Assembly: GCF_000062885.1 (NCBI RefSeq)
Contig: NC_009142.1
Location: 4,453,584-4,517,583 of the forward strand
DNA length: 64,000 nt
Direction: 5' to 3'
Source: Saccharopolyspora erythraea NRRL 2338
Lineage (GTDB): Bacteria > Actinomycetota > Actinomycetes > Mycobacteriales > Pseudonocardiaceae
Shown: in pieces, positions 43,711 through 53,075 of the stretch
Layout of the letters: the number at the start of each line of letters is the position of its first letter
How positions within the stretch are numbered: the first letter of the stretch is position 1
Made by a program: the position numbers and the translations under genes
Notes under the pieces: generated by a model
Database searches by the model: none
What the model was told of the DNA's origin: nothing
What the model saw: the letters and a program-made list of their open reading frames with translations, nothing else

Positions 43711-43863
43711 TCAGGCGGGCAGGCCCGGCGTCTGACGCGGTAGTCGCGGCAGCCTCAGGTCGTCGATCCACCTGCGGACCGGCTTCGGGAAACAGCCCCA
43801 CCGGCGCGGCTCCGCGCGCCCAGGATTCCTCAACGGCACCTCTACCTCCCGGTACCTCACCAT
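43711..43863 (-). CDS. Possible small protein of 50 residues
   Basis: Between the broken GNAT gene and the TAXI protein gene, an ATG at 43863 opens a frame reading MVRYREVEVPLRNPGR, then RWGCFPKPVRRWIDDLRLPR, ending TPGLPA. Codon third positions follow the coding pattern and the Trp/Arg-rich composition is not random-looking. No ribosome site is obvious and no family is recognised, so it may not be a gene. Confidence 0.3.
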   Translation of the reverse strand: MVRYREVEVPLRNPGRAEPRRWGCFPKPVRRWIDDLRLPRLPRQTPGLPA

Positions 43864-43921
43864 TGCGCGCAATTGTCATCGCCTCGCGAAGCACCCGGGA
43901 GGGCACAAAGTCACCGCTCGG

Positions 43922-44860
43922 TCAGCCGTGGAGCTCCTGGTAGGCGCGCTGCGCCCCGGGGTGCAACGGCACGGTGCCGGTGCCGGTCAGCGTCCGGACG
44001 TCGAGGAACTGCGTGCCGACCGCCTGCCTCGGCACCAATCGCGACGTCTGGCCGACCAGCACCCGCACCACCGTCGCGGCGACGTCCTCGGGCAGGGCGG
44101 GCGTGCACACCAGCAGGTTGGCCATGCCGATGGTCGGCACCCCTCCCGCCAGCCGGTAGGCGCGCGGCGGCACCGAAACCTGCTCGCAGACCGCGTACCC
44201 GCACAGCCCGGGCACCGACGCAGGCAGCGGGACCAGCCGGATGCCGGTCCGTTCGTCCAGCGCGCGCAGCGCGGGCGTGGGCACGCCACCCGACCACAGC
44301 AACGCGTCGATCCTGCCGTTCTCCAGCGCCGCCACCGCCTCCTCCAGCGGCAGGGCCAGCGTCCGGGCCGCGACTCCGGAGCGGGCCAGCAGCCGGGTGC
44401 CGAAGAACGTGCTCCCGGACTTCGGCGCCCCCAGCGACACGGTCCGCCCGCGCAGGTCCGCCAGCTCCCGGACCGGACTGCCCACCGGCACCACGAGCTG
44501 GACGTAGTTCTCGTAGACCCGGCCCAGCGACCTGACCTGCACCGCGGGCCCCAGCTCCCCCAGCGGTGCGGCTTGGGCCACGTCGGCCAGCAGCAGTGCG
44601 AGGTCTGCCCGGCCGTCGCGGAGCAGTTCGACGTTGGCCACGCTGCCCTCGGTGTCGACGACGGTGGGCCTGAGCCGGGGGTCGGCCAGGACGATCTCGT
44701 CGGCCAGCAGCTCGGCGAACTCGGAGTAGAAGCCGCCCCGCTCCCCCGCCGCGATGCGCAGGGGCAGCTCCGGCCCGGCCGGAGCGCACGCGGGCAGCGC
44801 GCCCGCGAGCAGCCCGGCGGCTCCCAGCCGCAGCAGCCGACGGCGGTCGATGCCGTTCAC
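43922..44860 (-). CDS. TAXI-family solute-binding protein (TRAP-type), orphan
   Basis: A 312-residue binding protein. The N-terminus RRRLLRLGAAGLLAGALPAC has a twin-arginine-like start and a lipobox Cys, so it should be a membrane-anchored lipoprotein. The body matches TAXI proteins: IAAGERGGFYSEFAELLADE, TEGSVANVELLRDGRADLAL, YVQLVVPVGSPVRELADLRG, and the C-terminal TSRLVPRQAVGTQFLD. TAXI proteins bind dicarboxylates or glutamate. The start GTG 44860 overlaps the kinase stop by 4 bp. No TRAP membrane subunit is nearby, so it may act with the kinase as an external sensor. Confidence 0.88.
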   Translation of the reverse strand: MNGIDRRRLLRLGAAGLLAGALPACAPAGPELPLRIAAGERGGFYSEFAELLADEIVLADPRLRPTVVDTEGSVANVELLRDGRADLALLLADVAQAAPLGELGPAVQVRSLGRVYENYVQLVVPVGSPVRELADLRGRTVSLGAPKSGSTFFGTRLLARSGVAARTLALPLEEAVAALENGRIDALLWSGGVPTPALRALDERTGIRLVPLPASVPGLCGYAVCEQVSVPPRAYRLAGGVPTIGMANLLVCTPALPEDVAATVVRVLVGQTSRLVPRQAVGTQFLDVRTLTGTGTVPLHPGAQRAYQELHG

Positions 44861-46260
44861 GGTCGGGCACCTCCGTCCCGCGCGACCGGCAGTTCCACCC
44901 GCACCGACAAACCGTGCGGCTCGACCCCGGAGACGTGCAGGTACCCCCCGCGGGCGGTCGCGAGCCGGTCGGCGATGGACAGCCCTAGCCCGGTCCCCCG
45001 GCTGCCGCGGTCGCGGTCGGCCCGCCAGAACCGGCCGGTGGCCATGGCCAGCTCGTCGGGTGCCAGTCCGGGGCCGGTGTCGGTCACCGCGAGCCGGTAC
45101 CAGTGCCGGTCGACGGTCTCGGAGACGGTCACCTCGGCACCGGCGCCCGCGTACTTGACCGCGTTGTCCAGGACGACGTCGAGGATCTGGGCCAGGTCGT
45201 CCCGCGCGCACCGCGCGTCGACGCTGGAGGCGGGCGGGTCGCCGGTGCGCAGCACGACGCCGGCAGCGTCGGCGGCGGAACGCCAGGCGGCCACCCGGTC
45301 CGCGACCACCGCGTGCGGATCGCACGTGGAGTCGTCGGCACCACCGTCGCGGTCGGCGGCGCTGTCGTCGGCCGTCGACAGCACCAGCAAGCGGTCCAGC
45401 AACGCCTCCAGCCGCTCCACCTCCTCCACCGTGGACCAGTAGCCGGCCATGGCCTCCGGCTGGATCCGCCGCTCCAGCGCGTCCACCCGCAACCGCAGCG
45501 CGGCCATCGGGTTGCGCAGCTGGTGGGACGCGTCGGCGACCATCCGGCGCTGCCGCTCCTCGGCCTCGGCCACCGCCTCCGACATGCCGTTGAACAGTCC
45601 GGCGAGCGCCCTCAGCTCCGGGGGCCCGGCGCCCACCGCCACCCGGGTCTGCCGGGAGCCGGCCGCGACCGCGCGGACCCCGGACTCCAGCTCGCCGATC
45701 GGCCGCAGGATCCACCGCGCCACGACCAGGGCCAGCACCCCGCAGGCGGCCAGCGCGCTGACCGCGCCCAGCGCGATCAGCGCCCACTGGCGCGAGATGT
45801 CGGCGGCGGCCGCACGCACCGACACCCGCATCACCACCGCGCCGGTCACCCGCGTGCCGCTGCCGACCGGGCGGTGGCGCAGCACGTCCTCGCCCGACCA
45901 CGGCCGCAGCGGCGCGAGCTGCCCGGACGGCTCGTTGCGCAACGCCTGGTCGATCGGCTCGGCCACGTCCGCGGCCCGCAGCCCTCCGGTTTCCACGATC
46001 GGACCGCGATCGGCGTCGACCACGACCAGCGGCTCGCCGTAGAGCTCGGTGTAGCGGGTGGCCTCGCTGACCAGCTGGGCGACGTCACCGGTGCCGCTGG
46101 CCTGGTCGGCCAGCGCCGCGAACCGGTCCAGCGCGCCGCTGCGGGACAGGGCGAGCTGCTGGGTCCGCTGGGCGGCGGTCACGCCCAGCAGCGGCAGCGC
46201 GAACGCGGCGACCGCCACGATCGAGAAGGTCAGCAGCACCAGCAGCAGGCGCCTGCGCAC
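44857..46260 (-). CDS. Two-component sensor histidine kinase
   Basis: A 467-residue membrane kinase. Hydrophobic helix 1 is at about residues 5-25 and helix 2 at about 160-180 (LIALGAVSALAACGVLALVV), with an extracellular sensor of about 130 residues between, then a HAMP segment (RWILRPIGELESGVRAVAAG). The phospho-acceptor His is in MVADASHQLRNPMAALRLR. Then come the N box (VLDNAVKYAG), G1 (VTDTGPGLAPDE) and G2 (RGTGLGLSIADRLA). It starts at GTG 46260, five bases after the response regulator stop. Its gene end overlaps the TAXI gene. Confidence 0.95.
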   Translation of the reverse strand: MRRRLLLVLLTFSIVAVAAFALPLLGVTAAQRTQQLALSRSGALDRFAALADQASGTGDVAQLVSEATRYTELYGEPLVVVDADRGPIVETGGLRAADVAEPIDQALRNEPSGQLAPLRPWSGEDVLRHRPVGSGTRVTGAVVMRVSVRAAAADISRQWALIALGAVSALAACGVLALVVARWILRPIGELESGVRAVAAGSRQTRVAVGAGPPELRALAGLFNGMSEAVAEAEERQRRMVADASHQLRNPMAALRLRVDALERRIQPEAMAGYWSTVEEVERLEALLDRLLVLSTADDSAADRDGGADDSTCDPHAVVADRVAAWRSAADAAGVVLRTGDPPASSVDARCARDDLAQILDVVLDNAVKYAGAGAEVTVSETVDRHWYRLAVTDTGPGLAPDELAMATGRFWRADRDRGSRGTGLGLSIADRLATARGGYLHVSGVEPHGLSVRVELPVARDGGARP

Positions 46261-46264
46261 GGCG

Positions 46265-46921
46265 CTACTCCCCGAACCGGTAACCGAACCCGCGGATCGT
46301 GGTCAGCACCTGCGGGCGGTCGAGCTTGGCGCGCAACTGCGCGATGTGCACGTCGAGGGACCGGGAGATGGCCAGGTAGGCATCACCCCACACCTCGTCC
46401 ATCAGCTTCTGCCTGCTCACCGCGGTGCCCGCGTGGTTGGCCAGCACCGCCAGCACGTCGAACTCCTTCGGCGTCAGCTCGACGTCGCGCTCGCCGACCC
46501 GGACGCGGCGGGTGCGCAGGTCCACCCGCACGTCGGCCGCCGCCACCGCCTCGCCGGCCGGCGAGGCGGCGCTGTGCCGCCGCGTCACCACGTCGATGCG
46601 GGCCAGCAGCTCGGCCATCCGGACCGGCTTGACCAGGTAGTCGTCGGCTCCGGAGCGCAGCCCGCGGACCACGCTGCGCTCCTCGCCGCGGGCGGTCAGC
46701 ACGATCACCGGCAGTTCGGCGACCCTGCGCAGCTTGCGGAGCACCTCCAGGCCGTCGACGTCGGGCAGCCCCAGGTCGAGCAGGACCAGGTCGTGCTCGC
46801 GGTGGCGGGTCAGCGCGTCGGCGCCCCGCGAGACCCGGGTCGGGCGGTGGCCGTGCGCGGTGAGGACGTCGACGAGGGCGTCGGCGACGCCGTCGTCGTC
46901 CTCGACGAGCAGCACGCGCAC
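46265..46921 (-). CDS. OmpR/PhoB-family response regulator
   Basis: A 218-residue two-domain regulator. The receiver has the acidic pair EDDD near the N-terminus, the phospho-acceptor Asp in LVLLDLGLPDVDGLEVL, Thr in VIVLTARGEE and Lys in DYLVKPVRMAELLAR. The winged-helix output domain is LTPKEFDVLAVLANHAGTAV, then LDVHIAQLRAKLD and TIRGFGYRFGE. I start at GTG 46921, which puts GGGAGG at the usual distance; GTG 46927 would leave none. Placed between the carboxylate transporter and the kinase genes, it probably controls the transporter. Confidence 0.95.
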   Translation of the reverse strand: MRVLLVEDDDGVADALVDVLTAHGHRPTRVSRGADALTRHREHDLVLLDLGLPDVDGLEVLRKLRRVAELPVIVLTARGEERSVVRGLRSGADDYLVKPVRMAELLARIDVVTRRHSAASPAGEAVAAADVRVDLRTRRVRVGERDVELTPKEFDVLAVLANHAGTAVSRQKLMDEVWGDAYLAISRSLDVHIAQLRAKLDRPQVLTTIRGFGYRFGE

Positions 46922-46934
46922 GGCCACCTCCCGC

Positions 46935-48272
46935 TCAGCTCCGCCCGCTCGGCTCCGGGGCGTCCTCCAGCGACGAGCTCTGCGAGGTCTCGCGCATGCA
47001 GAGGTACACGACCAGCGAGACCAGGACGCATCCTGCCACGTACCAGTAGAACACCGGCTCGTTGCCCGCCTGCTTGAGCCACAGCCCGACGAACTCGGCG
47101 GTGCCGCCGAAGATCGCCACCGTCAGCGCGTAGGGCAGGCCGACGCCGAGCGCGCGGATGTTGGTCGGGAACAGCTCGGCCTTCACGATGGCGTTGATGG
47201 AGGTGTAGCCGGTGACGATGACCAGCCCGGCCAGCATCAGCGCGAAGGCGGCCACCGGGTTCTGCGTGGAGCTGAGCAGCGTCAGCAGCGGCACCGTCAG
47301 CAGGGTGCCGCTGACGCCGAAGCCCAGCAGCAGCTTGCGGCGGCCGATGCGGTCCGACAGCGCCCCGGCCAGCGGCTGGACGCACAGGAACACCAGCAGC
47401 GCCAGGAAGTTGATCCAGGCGACGGTGCCCTTGTCGATGCCGGAGGTGTTCACCATGAACTTCTGCAGGTACGTGGTGAAGGTGTAGAAGGCGACGGTGC
47501 CGCCTAGGGTCAGGCCGACGACCAGCAGGCACTCCCTGGGGTGGCGCAGCAGCGCGCGCACGGTGCCGCGCTGGTCCGAGCCGGAGGCCGACTCCTTCTG
47601 GTAGCTGTCGGTCTCGTCCATGCCGCGGCGCAGCCACATCACGATCAGCGCGCCCACCGCGCCGATCACGAACGGGATCCGCCAGCCCCACTCGCTCATC
47701 TGCTCGCCGCTCAGCACCTGCTGCAGGACGATCTGCACACCGAGCGCGGTGAGCTGACCGGCCACCAGCGTCACGTACTGGAAGCTGGAGTAGAAGCCCC
47801 GCCGGCCCGTCGAGGCGACCTCGGAGAGGTAGGTGGCCGACGTCGAGTACTCACCGCCCACGGAGATGCCCTGCACCAGGCGGGCCGCCAGCAGCAGCGC
47901 GGGTGCGAGGATGCCGATCGAGGCATAGGTCGGGGTCAGCGCGATGACCAGCGAGCCCGCGGCCATCAGCGTCACCGACAGCGTCAGCGCGGCACGCCGC
48001 CCGAAGCGGTCCGCGTAGCGTCCCAGCATCCAGCCGCCGAGGGGTCGCATCAGGAACCCGATCGCGAACACGCCTGCCGAGTTGAGCAGCTGCGCGGTCA
48101 GGTCGCCCTTCGGGAAGAACGCCGAGGCGAAGTACACGCTGAACGCGGTGTAGGCGTACCAGTCGTACCACTCGATCAAGTTGCCGATCGAGCCGCGCAC
48201 GACGTTGGCCACCACCCGCCGCTCGCCGCCCGGCCGCGCCGCCGGTGGAGCCGTCGCCACCTGTCCTGACAT
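46935..48272 (-). CDS. MFS transporter, MHS family (alpha-ketoglutarate/dicarboxylate permease-like)
   Basis: A 445-residue twelve-helix H+ symporter. GSIGNLIEWYDWYAYTAFSV, MRPLGGWMLGRYADRFGRR and LLAARLVQGISVGGEYSTSA are the MHS signatures, closest in style to KgtP-type carboxylate transporters. GALSDRIGRRKLLLG marks the repeat in the second half. ATG 48272 has AGGAGG eight bases upstream. First of four co-directional genes (transporter, response regulator, kinase, TAXI binding protein), which suggests uptake of a C4-C6 carboxylate controlled by the adjacent two-component pair. Confidence 0.92.
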   Translation of the reverse strand: MSGQVATAPPAARPGGERRVVANVVRGSIGNLIEWYDWYAYTAFSVYFASAFFPKGDLTAQLLNSAGVFAIGFLMRPLGGWMLGRYADRFGRRAALTLSVTLMAAGSLVIALTPTYASIGILAPALLLAARLVQGISVGGEYSTSATYLSEVASTGRRGFYSSFQYVTLVAGQLTALGVQIVLQQVLSGEQMSEWGWRIPFVIGAVGALIVMWLRRGMDETDSYQKESASGSDQRGTVRALLRHPRECLLVVGLTLGGTVAFYTFTTYLQKFMVNTSGIDKGTVAWINFLALLVFLCVQPLAGALSDRIGRRKLLLGFGVSGTLLTVPLLTLLSSTQNPVAAFALMLAGLVIVTGYTSINAIVKAELFPTNIRALGVGLPYALTVAIFGGTAEFVGLWLKQAGNEPVFYWYVAGCVLVSLVVYLCMRETSQSSSLEDAPEPSGRS

Positions 48273-48523
48273 ACCCGTCCTCCTTCCGTGAACGGACTCA
48301 CACTGAGGTGGCGGCGACGCCGCAACAAGAACGGACGGCACTCCTTTACATCCGCTTAAGGTGGAAGCAACGCTCCTGATCACTGGATCGGGTATCTGAG
48401 CAGCGGGTTCTCGTGGTCGCGCCGATCAGGTAGCGGCGCGTAGCGGTGTGGTGGCAGGGGCGCACGAGGTGAAGCCCCACCCGGCGGTACCGGACAGGGC
48501 TTCCGACACAGCAGTGCGGCCGT

Positions 48524-48706
48524 CTACGTCGACTCCTGCTGCTCGAAGACCGACGCCCCTCCTCCACTACCGCCGCCGCCGAGCAGTGAACCGACGACAG
48601 GAAGACTTCCGGTCAGACCATCGAGCTGCGCAGAAGCCGGCGTGGCTCCGAGTACGGCCAACCCGACGGCGGTCAGCACCGCGACAGCCAAGGAACGCAC
48701 ACGCAT
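48524..48706 (-). CDS. Small secreted protein with signal peptide
   Basis: A 60-residue ORF. RVRSLAVAVLTAVGLAVLGA, then TPASA, is a classic Sec signal with an Ala-x-Ala cleavage site after residue 26. The mature 34 residues contain LDGLTGSLPVVGSLLGGGGS, a Gly/Ser-rich pattern common in small exported actinobacterial proteins of unknown function. AAAGGG lies before the ATG at 48706. The surrounding 48273-48523 and 48707-48893 hold nothing else recognisable. Confidence 0.72.
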   Translation of the reverse strand: MRVRSLAVAVLTAVGLAVLGATPASAQLDGLTGSLPVVGSLLGGGGSGGGASVFEQQEST

Positions 48707-48893
48707 CGGTTGCCCTTTTTCGTTTCAGCGAGTTCGGACAGCGGGGACACAACCCGACGCGAACCTTGATCGCAGGCTCGGTACACCGATCGACGGTCAC
48801 GCCGCGGTTGGTCAACACCCCCGGGCTGGCCGCAGTTCGTGGCCGCCACCGCACGTCACCATGTCGTCACCCTCGCCAGGGGATTCTCCCCCG

Positions 48894-49358
48894 CTATGTG
48901 TCGATGCGAGCGGCGAGCTTGGGCTGACCTGGCCCGAAAGTTCCCCGGCCACGCCGCGGCGGCCGGCCATGGTCATCAGCAGTGCCTCGGCCGGGCCTCG
49001 GGCCGCCGGTCCCCGGCCGCACGACCAGTCCAGGTCGGTCGCCACCAACCGAACTCCCCGAGCGGGCCACAGGCCGCGGACCGGAGGCGCGAACAGGGCG
49101 CAGCGCAGAGCGGGCAGCAGCCGCTCCGCCGGGATGCCACCCCGATGGCGTTGATGCGGGACGGCCGGAGCCCGCCGCCGGCGAACCGCCGGGCGAGTGC
49201 CCGGCCATCGAGTTCGTCGTAGCTCACCACGTGCGCCACCACGTCGCGCACCCGCCATCCGGCGCACAGGATCGGCGCGTCCCGCTCCCGCGGGGAGAGC
49301 GTCGCCGGGAAGGCGGCAGGTCCGTGCGTTCCTCCCGAGCCAGGCGACGCAGATCCAT
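48894..49358 (-). pseudogene. MDMPI/TIGR03083-type protein, deleted and frameshifted
   Basis: From ATG 49358 the order is MDLRRLAREERTDL, then in another frame PATLSPRERDAPILCAGWRV, VRDVVAHVVSYDELDG and FAGGGLRPSRINAIGVA. The middle of the family sequence (with the usual LVHHQD-type segment) is missing. A third frame gives AERLLPALRCALFAPPVRG and GPAEALLMTMAGRRGV, and a fourth GPGQPKLAARI to the stop. A deletion plus several frame changes make this a clear pseudogene of a mycothiol-type DinB-like protein, a paralogue of the intact one at 9448-10086. Confidence 0.72.
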
Positions 49359-49507
49359 GGTTCGCCTGTATAGCCATCGAACGGCCCGCTGAAAACAGCA
49401 CCCCGGACACCGCCGCCGCGGTCGCGGGGCGTCCGCAGATTGGTCGGGGGCGCCCGGACGGGTGAGAATGGGTGCTCCTCACCCGAGCGGTCGCCGGGAG
49501 GTGGGCC

Positions 49508-52500
49508 ATGCGCGGAGGTGGCCCGGGGGACGGCCCCGCCCCGGACGTGCGAACGGTCACGCGGCGCGACGACGAGCAGCACCCCGACGAGCTGGCCAGG
49601 CATTTCGCGCGGTGGCGCAGCGAGCTGGCCGAACGGCTGGCCGCCGAGCAGGGCGCCGACGGGCATCGGCTGTTCGCCCGCTACCGCGGGGCGTTCCCGG
49701 CGGGGTACCAGTACGAGGTGCCGGTCGAATGGGCTGTCGACGACATCCTGCGCCTGGAGGGGCCGGACACGCCGCTGGGCTCGCTGTACTGGGACCGGCA
49801 GCGGCCCGGGAACGTGGTGCGCTTCCGCATCCGCTGGCCCGCGCCCGCCCCGCTGCTGCAGGACGTGCTGCCGATCTTCGCCGGTCTCGGGCTGCGGGTG
49901 GCCGACCACCGCTCCTACGAGATCGCCCCGGCAGGCGCGGAAGGGGCGCGGATCGACGACTTCGGCCTGGTGCACGCCGCCGGGGCGCTCACCCCGGAGC
50001 TGGCGACGCTGTTCGAGGAGACCTTCGCCGCGATGTGGCACGGCCGGGCCGAGCCGGACGGCTTCAACGAGCTGGTCCTCACCGTCGGGGTCGGCTGGCG
50101 GGAGGCCGCGCTGGTCCGCGCCGCCTACCGCTACCTGCGGCAGGCCGGGTTCGCCTTCAGCCAGCCCTACGTCGAGCAGACGGTGGCCGACCGGCCAGAC
50201 TTCGTGCGGCTGCTGCTGGAGCAGTTCCGGGCCAGGTTCGACCCCGACGCGCGCGACGGTCCGCCCGCCGGGGAGCTCGACGCGGCGCTGGAAGCCAGCC
50301 TGAACGAAGTCACCGGCCTCGACGAGGACAAGACGCTGCGCAGCGTCCTCGCGTTCTTCCGGGCCGTGGTCCGCACGAACTACTACCAGCGCTCGGACGA
50401 CGGCTCACCCAAGGACTACCTCTCGTTCAAGATCGCCCCCTCGGGCATCCCGTTCGTCCCGCGCCCCCGTCCGCTGTTCGAGACGTTCGTGTGCTCGCCG
50501 CGCGTCGAGGCGCTGCACCTGCGTGCCGCGCGGATCGCGCGCGGCGGCATCCGCTGGTCCACCCGCCCGGAGGACTTCCGCACCGAGGTGCTCGGGCTGA
50601 TGAAGGCGCAGACGGTCAAGAACGCGCTGATCGTGCCCGGTGGCGCCAAGGGCGCCTTCGTCGTCCGGCGACCGTTGGCGGGCCTCGGTCGCGCCGAGGC
50701 CGAGGCGGAAGTGCGCGACTGCTACGCCACCTTCATCCGCGGAATGCTGGACATCACCGACAACCGCGTCGACGGGTCGGTGACCGGCCCGCCGCGGGTG
50801 CTGCGGCAGGACGATCCGGACCCGTACCTGGTGGTGGCGGCCGACAAGGGCACCGCGCGGCTGTCGGACCTGGCCAACTCGATCGCCGCCGAGTACGGGT
50901 TCTGGCTCGGCGACGCGTTCGCCTCGGGCGGCTCCACCGGCTACGACCACAAGGCCATGGGCATCACCGCGCGCGGCGCGTGGGTGTCGCTGGAACGCCA
51001 CTTCGAGGACATGGGCCTGGACCCGCAGCGCGACGAGTTCACGGTGGTGGGCATCGGCGACATGTCCGGTGACGTGTTCGGCAACGGGATGCTGCTGTCC
51101 CGGCGGATCCGGCTCGTCGGCGCCTTCGACCACCGCCACGTGTTCCTGGATCCCGACCCGGACCCGGAGACCTCCTACGCCGAGCGGGAGCGGCTGGCCG
51201 CGCTGCCCGGTTCGACCTGGCAGGACTACTCCCGCCAGCTGATCTCCGAAGGCGGCGGGATCTTCTCCCGGCAGGCGAAGTCGGTGCCGCTGTCGCCGCA
51301 GGTACGCGGGCTGCTGGGCGTCGACTCCGAGTCCCTGGAGCCGCCGGAGCTGGTGCGGGCGCTGCTGCGCGCCCCGGTCGACGTGATCTGGAACGGCGGG
51401 ATCGGCACCTACGTCAAGGCTTCCGCGGAGTCGCACCTGGACGCCTCCGACCCGGCCAACGACTCCGTGCGCGTCGACGCCGCGCAGCTGCGTTGCCGGA
51501 CCGTGGTCGAGGGCGGCAACCTCGGACTGACCCAGCGGGCACGCATCGAGTACGCACTGCGCGGCGGGCGGATCAACACCGACTTCATCGACAACGCCGC
51601 CGGGGTCAACACCTCCGACCACGAGGTGAACCTCAAGATCCTGCTCAACACCGCGGTCGCCGACGGCGAGATCACCCGCGCGCAGCGCGACGAGATCCTG
51701 GCGGACAACAGCGACGACGTGGCGCGGGCTGTCTTGGAGGACAGCAGGCTGCAGACCCGGGTACTCGGCGTCGTGCAGGCCGACGCAGCGGTCTACCTCG
51801 ACCAGCACGCGCAGGAGATCCACAACTTCGAGCGCCACGGGCGCCTGGACCGCGAGCTGGAGTCCCTGCCGGATGACGACGGGATCGCCGAACGCCGGCA
51901 GGCGGGCATCGGGCTCACCCGGCCCGAGATCTCGGTGCTCCTCGCCCACGCCAAGAACGCCATCACCACGCAGCTGTCCGAATCGGACGTCCCCGACGAG
52001 CAGCACCTCGCCGAGGAGCTGGTGAACTACCTGCCCGCCGGACTCAGGCCCCGCTTCGGCCCGCTGATGCGGCGGCATCCGCTGCGGCGCGAGATCCTGA
52101 CCACCGCCCTGAGCAACGACCTCGCCAACCACGTCGGCACCGGTTTCTTCTACCGCCTGGAGGAGACCACCGGTGTGTCCACACCGGACTCCGCTCGCGC
52201 CTACCTCGCGGTGCGCGACATCTTCGGTCTCAACGCACTCTGGTCCGAAGTGGACGCGCTCGGCGCCCGTTGCCCCACCGAGGTGCGCACCGAGATGCTG
52301 CGCGAGCTCCAGCGATTCTCCCAGCACGGCACGCTGTGGTTCCTGCGCAACCGCAGGCCGCCGCTGGACATCGCTGCCGAGGTCGAGTACTTCCGCCCGC
52401 AGATCCGCCAGCTCGTGCCGGTGCTGGCCGCCGCGCTGGCCGGGCCGCAGGCCGAGGCGGTGCAGCGCCAGAGCGAGGAGCTGGCGACCGCCGGCGTGCC

Positions 52501-52975
52501 GTTCCTTCTCGCCGGGCGGATCGCCGCGCTGGCCCCGCTGGCCGCGTCGCTGGACGTGGTCGAGATCGCCCACGACCGCCGGGACGTCGGCTACGTCGCG
52601 TCGGTCTACTCGGCGCTGGACGCCGCGCTGCGGCTGGACTGGCTGCAGGACCAGATCGTGGAGCTGCCGTCGGAGTCGCACTGGGCGCTGCTGGCCAAGA
52701 TCTCGTTGCGCGACGACTTGTTCGCGCAGCGGCGCAGGCTGACCAGCGCGGCGCTGAGCCGCTACGTGCCCGGGCAGGACACCCAGGACCTGGTGCGCAG
52801 CTGGCTCGGCGCCAACGACGCCCCGGTCCGGCGGTGCCGCGAGACCGTCGCGCAGCTGCACCGCGCCGGGCAGCTCGACGTCGCGATGCTCTCGGTCGCG
52901 TTGCAGGACCTGCGCAACCTCGCCCAGATCGGCATGCAGGCCGAGCCCGAAACGGCCGTGTGGGGCCGCCGCTGA
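49508..52975 (+). CDS. gdhB: NAD-specific glutamate dehydrogenase, large type, with shortened N-terminus
   Basis: A 1155-residue enzyme that oxidatively deaminates glutamate to 2-oxoglutarate and ammonia. The catalytic core has ARIARGGIRWSTRPEDFRTE, ALIVPGGAKGAFV with the active Lys, GGSTGYDHKAMGITARGAW, the nucleotide-binding VVGIGDMSGDVFGNGMLLS, NGGIGTYVKAS and DFIDNAAGVNTSDHEVNLKI. The C-terminal helical region ends near residue 1140. Relatives of the 180-kDa class are about 1600 residues; here roughly 450 N-terminal residues (ACT-like regulatory part) are absent. ATG 49508 has GGGAGG upstream. It stands alone, convergent with the kinase gene. Confidence 0.92.
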   Translation: MRGGGPGDGPAPDVRTVTRRDDEQHPDELARHFARWRSELAERLAAEQGADGHRLFARYRGAFPAGYQYEVPVEWAVDDILRLEGPDTPLGSLYWDRQRPGNVVRFRIRWPAPAPLLQDVLPIFAGLGLRVADHRSYEIAPAGAEGARIDDFGLVHAAGALTPELATLFEETFAAMWHGRAEPDGFNELVLTVGVGWREAALVRAAYRYLRQAGFAFSQPYVEQTVADRPDFVRLLLEQFRARFDPDARDGPPAGELDAALEASLNEVTGLDEDKTLRSVLAFFRAVVRTNYYQRSDDGSPKDYLSFKIAPSGIPFVPRPRPLFETFVCSPRVEALHLRAARIARGGIRWSTRPEDFRTEVLGLMKAQTVKNALIVPGGAKGAFVVRRPLAGLGRAEAEAEVRDCYATFIRGMLDITDNRVDGSVTGPPRVLRQDDPDPYLVVAADKGTARLSDLANSIAAEYGFWLGDAFASGGSTGYDHKAMGITARGAWVSLERHFEDMGLDPQRDEFTVVGIGDMSGDVFGNGMLLSRRIRLVGAFDHRHVFLDPDPDPETSYAERERLAALPGSTWQDYSRQLISEGGGIFSRQAKSVPLSPQVRGLLGVDSESLEPPELVRALLRAPVDVIWNGGIGTYVKASAESHLDASDPANDSVRVDAAQLRCRTVVEGGNLGLTQRARIEYALRGGRINTDFIDNAAGVNTSDHEVNLKILLNTAVADGEITRAQRDEILADNSDDVARAVLEDSRLQTRVLGVVQADAAVYLDQHAQEIHNFERHGRLDRELESLPDDDGIAERRQAGIGLTRPEISVLLAHAKNAITTQLSESDVPDEQHLAEELVNYLPAGLRPRFGPLMRRHPLRREILTTALSNDLANHVGTGFFYRLEETTGVSTPDSARAYLAVRDIFGLNALWSEVDALGARCPTEVRTEMLRELQRFSQHGTLWFLRNRRPPLDIAAEVEYFRPQIRQLVPVLAAALAGPQAEAVQRQSEELATAGVPFLLAGRIAALAPLAASLDVVEIAHDRRDVGYVASVYSALDAALRLDWLQDQIVELPSESHWALLAKISLRDDLFAQRRRLTSAALSRYVPGQDTQDLVRSWLGANDAPVRRCRETVAQLHRAGQLDVAMLSVALQDLRNLAQIGMQAEPETAVWGRR

Positions 52976-53075
52976 ACCGGACCGGGGGCCGCTTCACGAA
53001 ACGGCCGGCCGTTCGCGGTGCTGGACTCGGCTCGCACCGCCGCGGAAACCGCTCTGAAGCCTTGGATGTGCCGGG

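Noticed and set aside
43922-45901. A 659-codon open frame running through the histidine kinase region
   Set aside because: The first 347 codons are Arg/Gly/Ala-rich antisense-like composition overlapping the real kinase frame. The true protein begins at GTG 44860 with a lipoprotein signal.
52990-53020. Terminator at the 14-bp palindrome AACGGCCGGCCGTT between gdhB and the kinase gene
   Set aside because: The palindrome has no loop, so it cannot form a normal hairpin without losing central pairs. No extended stem was found.
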